The position numbers and the translations under genes are program-made. A stretch of 7,533 bases of DNA from Thermoplasmata archaeon (GTDB lineage Archaea; Thermoplasmatota; Thermoplasmata; Lutacidiplasmatales; UBA184), in the NCBI GenBank assembly GCA_030038885.1, contig JASHQY010000120.1:1-7533 (forward strand), written 5' to 3'. Shown here piece by piece: positions 1-5,636 of the stretch. The notes under the pieces are model-generated. The model made no database searches, was not told where the DNA came from, and saw nothing but the letters and a program-made list of their open reading frames with translations. Position 1 is the stretch's first letter. Every line of letters begins with the position of its first letter.

Positions 1-6
1 GCCCCG

Positions 7-40
7 GCGGCCCGCCCAGCGTCGCTGGTGAGCGGGCCGC
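7..40. other. Strong stem-loop in the leading intergenic stretch
   Basis: The outer arms 7-15 (GCGGCCCGC) and 32-40 (GCGGGCCGC) are perfectly complementary over 9 bp. The inner arms CCAGCG (16-21) and CGCTGG (23-28) add about 5-6 bp around a GTC loop, with TGA (29-31) bulged. It could end transcription of a gene left of the window or be part of a structured RNA. No T-run follows. Long stems arise more easily in GC-rich DNA, so the function is uncertain. Confidence 0.4.
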
Positions 41-47
41 GGACGGG

Positions 48-70
48 GCTCGGCGCTCGCCGCGCCGAGC
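48..70. other. Second stem-loop, tandem to the first
   Basis: Arms GCTCGGCG (48-55) and CGCCGAGC (63-70) form a perfect 8-bp stem with a 7-nt loop. It lies 7 nt after the 7-40 hairpin. The frame beginning at base 1 is open to a TGA at 85-87, so bases 1-87 could also be the tail of an upstream gene; 28 codons are too few to judge. Nothing else is recognised before the first gene. Confidence 0.3.
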
Positions 71-76
71 GGCCGA

Positions 77-89
77 CGAAAGCTTGACA
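77..89 (+). promoter_or_regulatory. Possible BRE/TATA-like promoter for the nucleoside phosphorylase gene
   Basis: CGAAAGC (77-83) runs into CTTGACA (83-89), an A/T-richer patch in GC-rich DNA that begins 39 nt before the ATG at 116. The same heptamer CGAAAGC begins 37 nt before the coxF start on the other strand, where a better TATA-like box follows. Position fits an archaeal core promoter with a very short leader. The TATA match is poor, so this is a weak call. Confidence 0.3.
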
Positions 90-115
90 GCGGTGCGGAG
101 CTCCCGATCGTCTCC

Positions 116-913
116 ATGGCGGCCAATGGACGCTTTCCCCGGCCGCCGCCGTCGTGGCACCGGCCCTCGATCGTGGAGCCTCGGCGGCTCATGGAGCTCT
201 ACGCTCCGCGCGCGGTCGGGCCCCGGCATTGCCTCGTGCTCTGGAACCGGTCGGTGGTCCGCCGCCTCGTCGGCCGCTTCGGCGCGCGGCCGCTCCCCGA
301 CCTCGCGAACGCGTACGCGGCGGGTCCCCGCGCCCGATCGGCCGGGTTCGCGATTCCGGGAGGGATCGGCGCGCCGACCACGATCAGCCGCTGCGAAGAG
401 CTCGCGGCGGTCGGCACCGAGGAGTTCGTCAGCGTCGGGTACGCGGGAGCGCTCTCGGCCGACCTCGCGCCCGGCGACATCGTGGTCTGCGACCGGGCGG
501 TGCGCGACGAGGGAACGTCCCCGCACTACGCTCCCGCGCACGTCGCCGCGGTCCCGTCGCGCCCGCTCCGCCGCTGGCTGGGCGGCGCGCTCCGCGCCGC
601 CGACCTCCCGTTCGCGGTCGGGGCGAGCTGGACGACCGACGCGCCGTACCGCGAGACCCGGGCCGAGCTCCGACACTATCGCTCGCTCGGGGTCCGCACG
701 GTCGACATGGAGGCGTCCGCCCTGTTCGTGTTCGCCCGCTCCCGCCGGGTGCGGGCCGCGTCGGTCTTCGTCATCAGCGACGTCCTGACCGAGCGGAGCT
801 GGCACCCGCACTTCCACCGGCAGCGCGAACGCCTCGAGGCGGTCGCCGCCGCCCTGCTGCGCGGGTGGACGGCCCCGGGAGGCTCCGGGGCCGCGCGGCG
901 CCGCCCGGAGTGA
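116..913 (+). CDS. Nucleoside phosphorylase-family protein (PNP/UDP superfamily)
   Basis: This 265-residue protein belongs to the PNP/UDP family, which cleaves the N-glycosidic bond of nucleosides with phosphate in cytoplasmic salvage. Visible motifs are GGIGAPTTISRCEEL (82-96), GYAGALSADLAPGD (108-121), RDEGTSPHY (130-138), TTDAPYRET (173-181) and VDMEASA (196-202). Asp222 in ISD follows Glu199 by 23 residues, the spacing between Glu181 and Asp204 of E. coli PNP, which suggests a purine substrate. The early segment GPRHCLVLWNRSVVRRLV (35-52) resembles a divergent subfamily that lacks the GDPxR phosphate loop. The position of the phosphate-binding Arg87 of E. coli PNP appears to be Ser106, so a hydrolytic nucleosidase cannot be excluded. 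The ATG keeps the subfamily N-terminal block, and a later ATG at 191 would cut into it. The tail after 252 is low-complexity. The next gene is co-oriented 85 nt downstream. Confidence 0.82.
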   Translation: MAANGRFPRPPPSWHRPSIVEPRRLMELYAPRAVGPRHCLVLWNRSVVRRLVGRFGARPLPDLANAYAAGPRARSAGFAIPGGIGAPTTISRCEELAAVGTEEFVSVGYAGALSADLAPGDIVVCDRAVRDEGTSPHYAPAHVAAVPSRPLRRWLGGALRAADLPFAVGASWTTDAPYRETRAELRHYRSLGVRTVDMEASALFVFARSRRVRAASVFVISDVLTERSWHPHFHRQRERLEAVAAALLRGWTAPGGSGAARRRPE

Positions 914-965
914 ACGAGGTTCCCGCGCCGGCGGACGCCGACCTCACGCCCGCCCGTCGGCGCGG
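870..965 (+). terminator. Two stem-loops around the phosphorylase gene end, possible terminator
   Basis: Arms 870-878 and 885-893 (GGCCCCGG against CCGGGGCC plus one flanking pair) form a 9-bp stem inside the last codons of the gene. Past the stop, CCGCGCCG (923-930) pairs perfectly with CGGCGCGG (958-965) across a 27-nt loop, ending just before the A/T patch that may be the next promoter. No T-run is present, so termination is only suggested. Confidence 0.25.
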
Positions 966-972
966 CTTATCA
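964..972 (+). promoter_or_regulatory. Weak TATA-like box before the universal stress protein gene
   Basis: GGCTTATCA (964-972) is the only A/T-rich patch in the 85-nt gap and is centred about 31 nt before the ATG at 999. No Shine-Dalgarno match precedes that ATG (the preceding bases are CCCCCGGCGCGCG), which fits a transcript with little or no leader. The box is short and the call tentative. Confidence 0.3.
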
Positions 973-998
973 CCTTCCCCCGATTCCCCCGGCGCGCG

Positions 999-1451
999 AT
1001 GTTCGAGCGGGTGTTCGTCGCGTTCGACGGTTCCCCCGAATCGCGCGGCGCGTGCCAGGTCGCGATCGGCATCGCCGGAACGTTCCGGTCGAGCCTCACG
1101 GTCGGAACCGTGCACCCGGACGCGGAGTCGGCGACCGACGGACGGCTCGGGAACCTCGTGCCGCTGGGCGAGGAGGGGAAGACCCTCGACGGGCTGCTCG
1201 AGGAACTCCGCGCGGCGGCGCTGGCCGCCGGCGCCCGGTCGATGGAATCGGTGGTCCTCTTCGGGGAGGTCGTCCCGGCCCTGCTCGAGTACCTCGGGAG
1301 CCACCCGCACGACCTCGCGGTCACGGGCTCGCGGCGCCTCTCGCGCGGCGCCCGCCTCCTCTCCGGCAGCATCTCCGCCGGCCTGGCCGGAGGGGCGCCG
1401 TGCCCGGTCCTGGTCGTCCCCGCGCGGCGGAGCCGGCGGCCAGGAAAGTGA
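999..1451 (+). CDS. Universal stress protein (UspA family, single domain)
   Basis: This 150-residue cytoplasmic protein has the typical length and layout of one UspA domain. It opens with VFVAFDGS (5-12), where Asp10 sits at the end of strand 1, and ends with PCPVLVVPA (134-142). The nucleotide-binding signature G-2x-G-9x-G-S is present as Gly110 to Gly123-Ser124, but the second glycine is Arg113. ATP binding is therefore uncertain. Family members form dimers and are linked to stress tolerance; the substrate or partner is unknown here. The gene follows the phosphorylase gene in the same direction and converges on coxE with 20 nt between stop codons. No functional link to the cox genes can be read from the sequence beyond proximity. 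Confidence 0.88.
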   Translation: MFERVFVAFDGSPESRGACQVAIGIAGTFRSSLTVGTVHPDAESATDGRLGNLVPLGEEGKTLDGLLEELRAAALAAGARSMESVVLFGEVVPALLEYLGSHPHDLAVTGSRRLSRGARLLSGSISAGLAGGAPCPVLVVPARRSRRPGK

Positions 1452-1462
1452 CGGGGCGCGGG

Positions 1463-1481
1463 CCGCCCGTCCTACGGGCGG
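1463..1481. terminator. Hairpin between convergent genes, possible bidirectional terminator
   Basis: CCGCCCGT (1463-1470) and ACGGGCGG (1474-1481) form a perfect 8-bp stem with the loop CCT. It starts 11 nt after the universal stress protein stop, and the coxE stop codon (complement of 1472-1474) falls in the loop and first base pair. Placement between two convergent stops is what a shared terminator would show. There is no T-run on either strand, so the function is inferred. Confidence 0.4.
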
Positions 1482-2608
1482 AACGGTCGCAGCGGCCACG
1501 GGGACTCGAAGTCCTCGGGGCCGAGCAGCCGGTCGATCTGGTCGAGTGAGGATCGGAGGGCCCCGACTCGGGCTTGGAACCCGGGCCGTCGGGTGTATGG
1601 GGTGACCCAGACGATCCGGTGGACGCGCCGCGCGATCCGGGCGAGCTCGTCGCCGACGAGATCGGCCTCTCCGAGGTCCCACCCATCGCTCAGGACCACG
1701 AGCGTCGTGCCGCGTCCGAGGGACCGCCCGTAGCGCTCCGAGAACTCGTGGAGGGAGCGGCCGATCCGGGTGCCCCCGTCCGTCCGGTCGATCCGCCGCG
1801 CGACGGCCTCCGCGGCGCGGCGGTACCCGAAGCGGCGGACCTCCGCCGTGATCTCCTCGACCCGGGTGCTGAACGCGAAGACCCGGCTCCGCCGGGAGCT
1901 CGACTCGAGCGCGTGCACGAGCCCGAAGAGCCGGCTCTCGTGCTCCCGCATCGAGCCGCTGACGTCCCACAGGACGACGAGCTCCGCGCGGCTCGGGCGC
2001 GGGGCCCGGTGCCGCAGGTCGATCCATTCGCCGCCGTGGCGCACGCTCTCGCGGACGGTGTCCCGGAGGTCGACGCCGCCGCGAGGGGACCCGGCCCGGC
2101 GGCGCCCGGGGTAGGTCGCCATCTCCCGGCGGAACCGCCGCGCCCCGCGGCGCAGCGCGCGGACCTCGCGCTCGGTCAGCGGGACGAGGGGGTGCGCGGC
2201 GCTCGGCGCCGAGGCGCTGTAGGTCCCGAGCGGGATCGCGACCGGCGGCGACGGATCGCCCTTCCCCACGTCGGGACCGGGGCGCGGACGGGTCGGCGCG
2301 CGCCGCCGCGGAGCGAGCGGGGTCGTTTCGGGCTCGGCCCACGGCAGCTCGACCGCGGCGTCGGGCAGCGACCAGTACCGGTCGAAGGCGGCGAGGACCG
2401 CGCGCGCGTCGTCGGGGGACTTCGCGAGCGTCGCGACGCTCGCAGCCCGGAACCCGTCGCGGTCGAGCAGGTCGATCGCACTGGTCGCGCGTGCCCAGTC
2501 GACCTCGGCGCCGACGCCGACGGGGACGCCGTGCGAGCGCACGAGGTCGACGAACCCCGTGAGTCGGCGGCGCAGCCGCTCGCGCGGCCCGTCGCTCGGA
2601 TCCGCCAT
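1472..2608 (-). CDS. coxE: VWA-domain CoxE-like protein
   Basis: This 378-residue protein carries a C-terminal von Willebrand factor A domain of the CoxE type. Residues 1-90 are a predicted helical region (SHGVPVGVGAEVDWARA at 25-41), and 91-130 is a Pro/Arg-rich linker. The VWA domain spans roughly 207-355 with a complete metal-ion-dependent adhesion site: Asp215, Ser217 and Ser219 in DVSGSM, Thr280 in GGTRIG and Asp308 in SDGWD. In CO-oxidising bacteria CoxE works with the AAA+ ATPase CoxD in assembling the copper-sulfur-molybdenum site of CO dehydrogenase. Here it lies 5 nt downstream of the MoxR ATPase gene, the usual CoxD-CoxE pairing, so the two are surely co-transcribed. The ATG at 2608 was chosen because everything upstream overlaps coxD in another frame. 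No signal peptide or membrane segment is seen, so it is probably cytoplasmic. Assignment to CO dehydrogenase rests on family and neighbours. Confidence 0.88.
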   Translation of the reverse strand: MADPSDGPRERLRRRLTGFVDLVRSHGVPVGVGAEVDWARATSAIDLLDRDGFRAASVATLAKSPDDARAVLAAFDRYWSLPDAAVELPWAEPETTPLAPRRRAPTRPRPGPDVGKGDPSPPVAIPLGTYSASAPSAAHPLVPLTEREVRALRRGARRFRREMATYPGRRRAGSPRGGVDLRDTVRESVRHGGEWIDLRHRAPRPSRAELVVLWDVSGSMREHESRLFGLVHALESSSRRSRVFAFSTRVEEITAEVRRFGYRRAAEAVARRIDRTDGGTRIGRSLHEFSERYGRSLGRGTTLVVLSDGWDLGEADLVGDELARIARRVHRIVWVTPYTRRPGFQARVGALRSSLDQIDRLLGPEDFESPWPLRPFRP

Positions 2609-2613
2609 GCGGC

Positions 2614-3501
2614 TCACTCGGAGGAGATCGCGAGCGGCTTCTCGCGCAGGAACTTGAGGTCCTGGGCGTCCTTGATGAGGAAGCCGAGGGTCGCGGCGAC
2701 CGTCTCGGCATCGAGGCCGGTGCGGTGGAGGGCGACCAGCGCGGCCGCCCAGTCGAGCGTCTCCGCGACCCCGGGGCGCTTCGCGAGGTCCGGCGCCTCG
2801 CGCACCCGCTGCACGTAGGCGGCGATCTCCCGGGCGAAGGCCGCCCCCAGGTCCGGGACGCGGCGCGCGAGGATCGCCTCCTCCTTCGCGGGGTCGGGGT
2901 ACTCGACGTAGGCGTAGAGGCAGCGACGCTTGAGCGCATCGCTCAGGTCGCGGGTCCGGTTCGACGTGATGATCACGAGCGGGACGCGCCGCGCGCGGAT
3001 CGTGCCGAGCTCGGGGATCGTGACCTGGAAGTCCGAGAGGACCTCGAGCAGGAACCCCTCGAACTCCTCGTCCGCGCGGTCGATCTCGTCGATCAGGAGG
3101 ACCGGCCGGTGGGCCGCGTCCCCGTCGAGCGCGCGCAGGAGCGGCCGCCGCAAGAGGAACCGCTCGCTGAAGACCTCCTGCTCGAGCTGCTCGGGCGATT
3201 CGGTGCGCTCGTGCATCCGGATCGCGAGCAGCTGGCGCGGATAGTCCCAGTCGTAGAGCGCGGACCGGGCGTCGAGTCCCTCGAAGCATTGGAGCCGGAT
3301 CAGCTCGCCGCCGGTGGCGGTCGCGAGCGCCTTCGCGATCTCGGTCTTCCCGCACCCCGGTTCCCCCTCGATGAGCAGGGGCTTTCCGAGCCTCCCCGCG
3401 AGGTAGACCGCCATCGCGAGCGGCGGATCCGCGAGGTAGTCCTGGCCCCGGAGCAGCTCCTCGACCTCCCGCGCCGACTCCCAGGAACCGTCTCCGACCA
3501 C
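2614..3501 (-). CDS. coxD: MoxR-type AAA+ ATPase, CoxD-like
   Basis: This 295-residue single-domain AAA+ ATPase is of the MoxR family. From a GTG start it has a short helical N-terminus, Walker A GEPGCGKTE (46-54), Walker B VLLIDEID (134-141), sensor-1 region VIITSNRTRDL (176-186, Asn181) and the arginine pair at 192-193. A helical lid ends with FLIKDAQDLKFLREKPLA (274-291). MoxR ATPases act as chaperones with VWA partners. CoxD has been shown in Oligotropha to take part in maturing the CO dehydrogenase active site, and the length here is close to that protein. The gene leads a two-gene operon with coxE. The GTG at 3501 gives a family-like N-terminus. A TTG at 3555, 8 nt after GGGAGGG (3570-3564 on the minus strand), would add 18 residues, but those codons (CTA, GGT, CGA, GGA) look non-coding. 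The open frame continues far upstream only as antisense to moaA. Confidence 0.88.
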   Translation of the reverse strand: MVGDGSWESAREVEELLRGQDYLADPPLAMAVYLAGRLGKPLLIEGEPGCGKTEIAKALATATGGELIRLQCFEGLDARSALYDWDYPRQLLAIRMHERTESPEQLEQEVFSERFLLRRPLLRALDGDAAHRPVLLIDEIDRADEEFEGFLLEVLSDFQVTIPELGTIRARRVPLVIITSNRTRDLSDALKRRCLYAYVEYPDPAKEEAILARRVPDLGAAFAREIAAYVQRVREAPDLAKRPGVAETLDWAAALVALHRTGLDAETVAATLGFLIKDAQDLKFLREKPLAISSE

Positions 3502-3513
3502 CGCTCCCCCCGA

Positions 3514-3527
3514 CCCGGTGCACCGGG
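3514..3527. promoter_or_regulatory. Perfect 14-bp palindrome, candidate operator
   Basis: CCCGGTG and CACCGGG abut with no spacer, giving a fully symmetric site that ends 12 nt before the coxD GTG start. It sits in the 133-nt divergent region between coxD and moaA, about where the coxD core promoter or start site would be. A dimeric regulator site is the obvious reading; no regulator gene is in the window. Confidence 0.35.
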
Positions 3528-3572
3528 CCCCTCGACCTAGCTCGGGGCGGTCCAAGAGCGTTTCCCTCCCGA

Positions 3573-3591
3573 CGCGGACGGCCCGTCGGCG
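3573..3591. promoter_or_regulatory. Near-perfect 19-nt inverted repeat upstream of moaA
   Basis: GACGG (3577-3581) and CCGTC (3583-3587) flank a single C. After one mismatch the symmetry continues for three more pairs (3573-3575 with 3589-3591). It lies 43 nt before the moaA ATG. The rest of 3528-3634 holds no gene. A weak A/T patch, CAACTAC (3606-3612), about 26 nt before the ATG may be the moaA TATA-like box. GC-rich background makes such repeats fairly easy to find. Confidence 0.25.
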
Positions 3592-3634
3592 CGCACGAGA
3601 ACCCTCAACTACCCCGCCGGACTCCGGAAGGGCG

Positions 3635-4606
3635 ATGCTCGTCGATTCGGTCGGTCGGGGGGTCACGGACATCCGGATCAGCGTGACGAAGCGCTGCAAT
3701 TTCGGCTGCGTGTACTGCCACGACGAGGGGCTCGGTCCGGTCGCGCGGCCGCGGGCGCCGCACCCCGAGGAGATGTCGCCGACCGAGGTCGAGCGCCTCG
3801 TGCGAGTGGCCCGCGAGTTCGACCTCCGGTCCGTGAAGTTCACCGGCGGCGAGCCGCTCGTGCGGCCGGACCTCGAGGAGATCGTCGAGCGGACGGTCCG
3901 CCACATCACGGACGTGTCGCTGACGACCAACGGCTCGATGCTCGCCGCGCGGGCCGAGGGCCTGCGCAACGCGGGCCTCAAGCGGGTCAACGTCTCGATC
4001 GACGCGCTCGACCCGACCGCGTTCCAGGCGATCCGGCACGGAGCGCTCCCCCCGGTGCTCCGGGGGATCGAGGCGGCCCTGCGGGTCGGACTGACGCCGG
4101 TCAAGCTCAACATGGTCGTGTTCCGCCCGACGCTGCCCCACATCCCCGAGATGATCCGCTTCGTGAGCCGAACCGAGGGCCTCCGCCTCCAGCTGATCCA
4201 GTTCATGCCCGAGCTCGTCGGCACGAAGGACTGGTCGGTCGACATCGACGGGGTCAAGCGCTGGCTCGAGAGCCGCGCGGACCGCGTGCTCGTGCGGGAG
4301 ATGCACCACCGGCGGATCTACCAGTTCGGGGGCGCGGAGGTCGAATTGGTCGATCCGGTCTACAACCACGAGTTCTGCATGAACTGCCACCGCCTCCGCG
4401 TCACGCACCAGGGCGAGCTCAAGGGCTGCCTCAATCGCAACGACGACCTCGTCCCGACGCGCGGGCTCGACGACCGCGCGCTGCGCGACGCGTTCCGCCA
4501 GGTCGTCGCGCAGCGGGTCCCGTACTACGGAGGGTACGTCCGCGACTACCCGTCGCGGAACTTCGCGTCCGCGCCCCTCATCCGGCTCGACCCGATGGAG
4601 CGCTGA
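3635..4606 (+). CDS. moaA: GTP 3',8-cyclase MoaA (molybdenum cofactor biosynthesis)
   Basis: This 323-residue radical SAM enzyme catalyses the first step of molybdopterin synthesis, converting GTP to 3',8-cyclo-GTP in the cytoplasm. The N-terminal cluster motif is Cys21-x3-Cys25-x2-Cys28 in RCNFGCVYCHDEG, the archaeal-style form. GGEP (71-74) is the SAM-binding element. The C-terminal second [4Fe-4S] motif is Cys248-x2-Cys251-x13-Cys265. Arg14, Arg253 and Arg255 match the GTP-binding arginines known from Staphylococcus MoaA. The ATG at 3635 gives the canonical start MLVDSVGRGVTDIRISVT; an in-frame GTG at 3518 would add a basic, low-complexity stretch across the control region and was rejected. 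The C-terminus does not end in the Gly-Gly of bacterial MoaA but continues 23 residues past YYGG (297-300). It converges on coxF with 22 nt between the coding regions. Supplying molybdenum cofactor to the neighbouring hydroxylase is the likely role. Confidence 0.93.
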   Translation: MLVDSVGRGVTDIRISVTKRCNFGCVYCHDEGLGPVARPRAPHPEEMSPTEVERLVRVAREFDLRSVKFTGGEPLVRPDLEEIVERTVRHITDVSLTTNGSMLAARAEGLRNAGLKRVNVSIDALDPTAFQAIRHGALPPVLRGIEAALRVGLTPVKLNMVVFRPTLPHIPEMIRFVSRTEGLRLQLIQFMPELVGTKDWSVDIDGVKRWLESRADRVLVREMHHRRIYQFGGAEVELVDPVYNHEFCMNCHRLRVTHQGELKGCLNRNDDLVPTRGLDDRALRDAFRQVVAQRVPYYGGYVRDYPSRNFASAPLIRLDPMER

Positions 4607-4628
4607 GCCCGCGGAACGCCCGGGGTGG

Positions 4629-5462
4629 CTACCCGCCCGGCGGCGGGGGCTCCGGCCGGCCGTACTTCGTCGCGATCAGGTCGGCGCAGATCGCGACCGC
4701 GAGCTCCTCCGGGGTCTTGGCCCCGATGTCGAGCCCGATCGGCGCGTGCAGGGAACGCAGGAACTCCGGCGCGACCCCCCGACGGAGGAGCTCGTCCGAG
4801 TCCTGCTTGAGCCGATGGCGGCTCGCGAGCAGCCCGACGAACTTCACCGGGGCGCGCGCGACCGCCTCGAGCACGGCGACGTCCCGCTCCCCCTTCGTGA
4901 GCACGACCACGTAGTCGTGCGGCGAGAGCGCGAGCCGCGCCCCATCGACGACCGTGTCGGCGATCAGCTCGTGGGGCGGTTCGGGCAGCGTCGCGTTGGG
5001 GTCGATGACGACCGTCTCGAACCCGAGCATCTTCGCGAGCCGGACCAGCGCGGCCTCGACGTCGTCCCGGCCGCCCTGGCCGACGATGATCAGCCGGTGC
5101 GTGGGCAGCATCGGCTCGACATAGACCTCGAGGGTGCCCCCGCAGTTCGTCTGCACCCAGATCTCGTTCGGGTCGGTCGCGCGGACGGTCCCGGCGACCG
5201 ACGCCTCGGTGTCGACGAGGTGGATCCGCAGCACGCGGGGCTCGTCCCTTCGGATCGCCTCGAGCGCGGACTCGACGATCGGACCCTCGGGGCACCCGCC
5301 GCCCAGGGTCCCGGCGACGATCTCCCCTTGGCCGGAGATCAGGATCTTGAATCCGGGCTTCGCGAGCGTCGACCCTTCGGTGCGCGTGACGGTCGCCACC
5401 GCGAACGGCTCGCGGCGCGCGGCCAACCCGGCGAGGTGCTTCGCGTAGTGCGCGGCCTGCAT
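4629..5462 (-). CDS. coxF: XdhC/CoxF-family molybdenum cofactor maturation protein
   Basis: This 277-residue protein has the two domains of the XdhC family, whose members bind molybdenum cofactor and help prepare and insert it into molybdenum hydroxylases. The N-terminal domain shows ATVTRTEGST (23-32), GTLGGGCPEG (51-60, with Cys57) and CGGTLEVYVEP (107-117). The C-terminal Rossmann-type domain starts at RLIIVGQGG (123-131) and ends with PIGLDIGAKTPEELAVAICA (241-260). Two usual motifs are altered: GAGH is GQGG (128-131), and the THD motif is TKG (189-191). The ATG at 5462 fits the family N-terminus and has a TATA-like box 26 nt upstream. The frame stays open to about 5711 but that extension is low-complexity. 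It is transcribed away from coxMSL, supporting the CoxF assignment over a generic XdhC. The gene name rests on context. Confidence 0.87.
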   Translation of the reverse strand: MQAAHYAKHLAGLAARREPFAVATVTRTEGSTLAKPGFKILISGQGEIVAGTLGGGCPEGPIVESALEAIRRDEPRVLRIHLVDTEASVAGTVRATDPNEIWVQTNCGGTLEVYVEPMLPTHRLIIVGQGGRDDVEAALVRLAKMLGFETVVIDPNATLPEPPHELIADTVVDGARLALSPHDYVVVLTKGERDVAVLEAVARAPVKFVGLLASRHRLKQDSDELLRRGVAPEFLRSLHAPIGLDIGAKTPEELAVAICADLIATKYGRPEPPPPGG

Positions 5463-5485
5463 CGGGGGAACGAACCGGCGCGAGG

Positions 5486-5499
5486 TATCTACGCTTTCG
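5486..5499 (-). promoter_or_regulatory. BRE plus TATA-like promoter of coxF, leaderless geometry
   Basis: Read on the minus strand, CGAAAGC (5499-5493) is followed by GTAGATAC, whose TAGATA core (5491-5486) is centred 26-27 nt before the A of the coxF ATG at 5462. This is the spacing at which archaeal transcription starts on the start codon itself. No Shine-Dalgarno match lies before that ATG, which agrees with a leaderless mRNA. Confidence 0.55.
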
Positions 5500-5523
5500 G
5501 GCGGGCCGGACCGGTGCCACGCC

Positions 5524-5537
5524 CGGGCGGCCGCCCG
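5524..5537. promoter_or_regulatory. Perfect 14-bp palindrome between coxF and coxM, candidate operator
   Basis: CGGGCGG and CCGCCCG abut without spacer in the 239-nt divergent region, about 25 nt upstream of the coxF BRE-like box and 164 nt before coxM. The rest of this region (5463-5701) holds no gene I can support: it contains the two promoters, three copies of CGAACC and otherwise GC-rich DNA. The symmetry is suited to a dimeric regulator but could be compositional. Confidence 0.3.
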
Positions 5538-5636
5538 ACGCCACGTCGCGGGGTCGCCGGACCGCGAGCCGTCCGTTCCGGGAGCGAACCGTTGCGGGGG
5601 AAGCCGGCGCGCGTGCCCGCGGCCGCCCCGACCCTC

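Noticed and set aside
84..788. 234-codon plus-strand frame starting before the phosphorylase gene
   Set aside because: It is Ser/Arg-rich and overlaps the phosphorylase frame, which has clear family motifs.
154..1605. 483-codon plus-strand frame over the phosphorylase and stress protein genes
   Set aside because: It overlaps two recognisable genes in another phase and is Arg/Ala-rich without motifs.
774..2939. 721-codon open frame on the minus strand
   Set aside because: It runs antisense to the phosphorylase and stress protein genes and out of frame with coxE and coxD. The translation is Arg/Pro/Ala-rich low complexity with no family motif, a usual by-product of high GC.
2609..3523. Upstream extension of coxE from a GTG at 3523
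   Set aside because: It lies entirely over coxD in another frame and reads as Arg/Gly/Ala-rich low complexity; the CoxE-like sequence begins at the ATG at 2608.
1574..3540. Plus-strand frames opposite coxE and coxD (1574-2818 and 2725-3540)
   Set aside because: They are mirror frames of the minus-strand genes, with charged low-complexity translations and no recognisable domain.
3518..3634. Earlier GTG start for moaA
   Set aside because: The extra 39 residues are basic and low complexity and would cover the divergent control region; MLVDSVGRG at 3635 is the canonical MoaA start.
3502..4257. Long N-terminal extension of the MoxR ATPase gene
   Set aside because: The frame is open antisense to moaA, but the translation has no conserved features and MoxR proteins begin just before the Walker A region.
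4607..4634. Possible terminator hairpin between moaA and coxF
   Set aside because: Only a 4-bp GGGT/ACCC stem can be drawn near 4623-4634, too weak to call.
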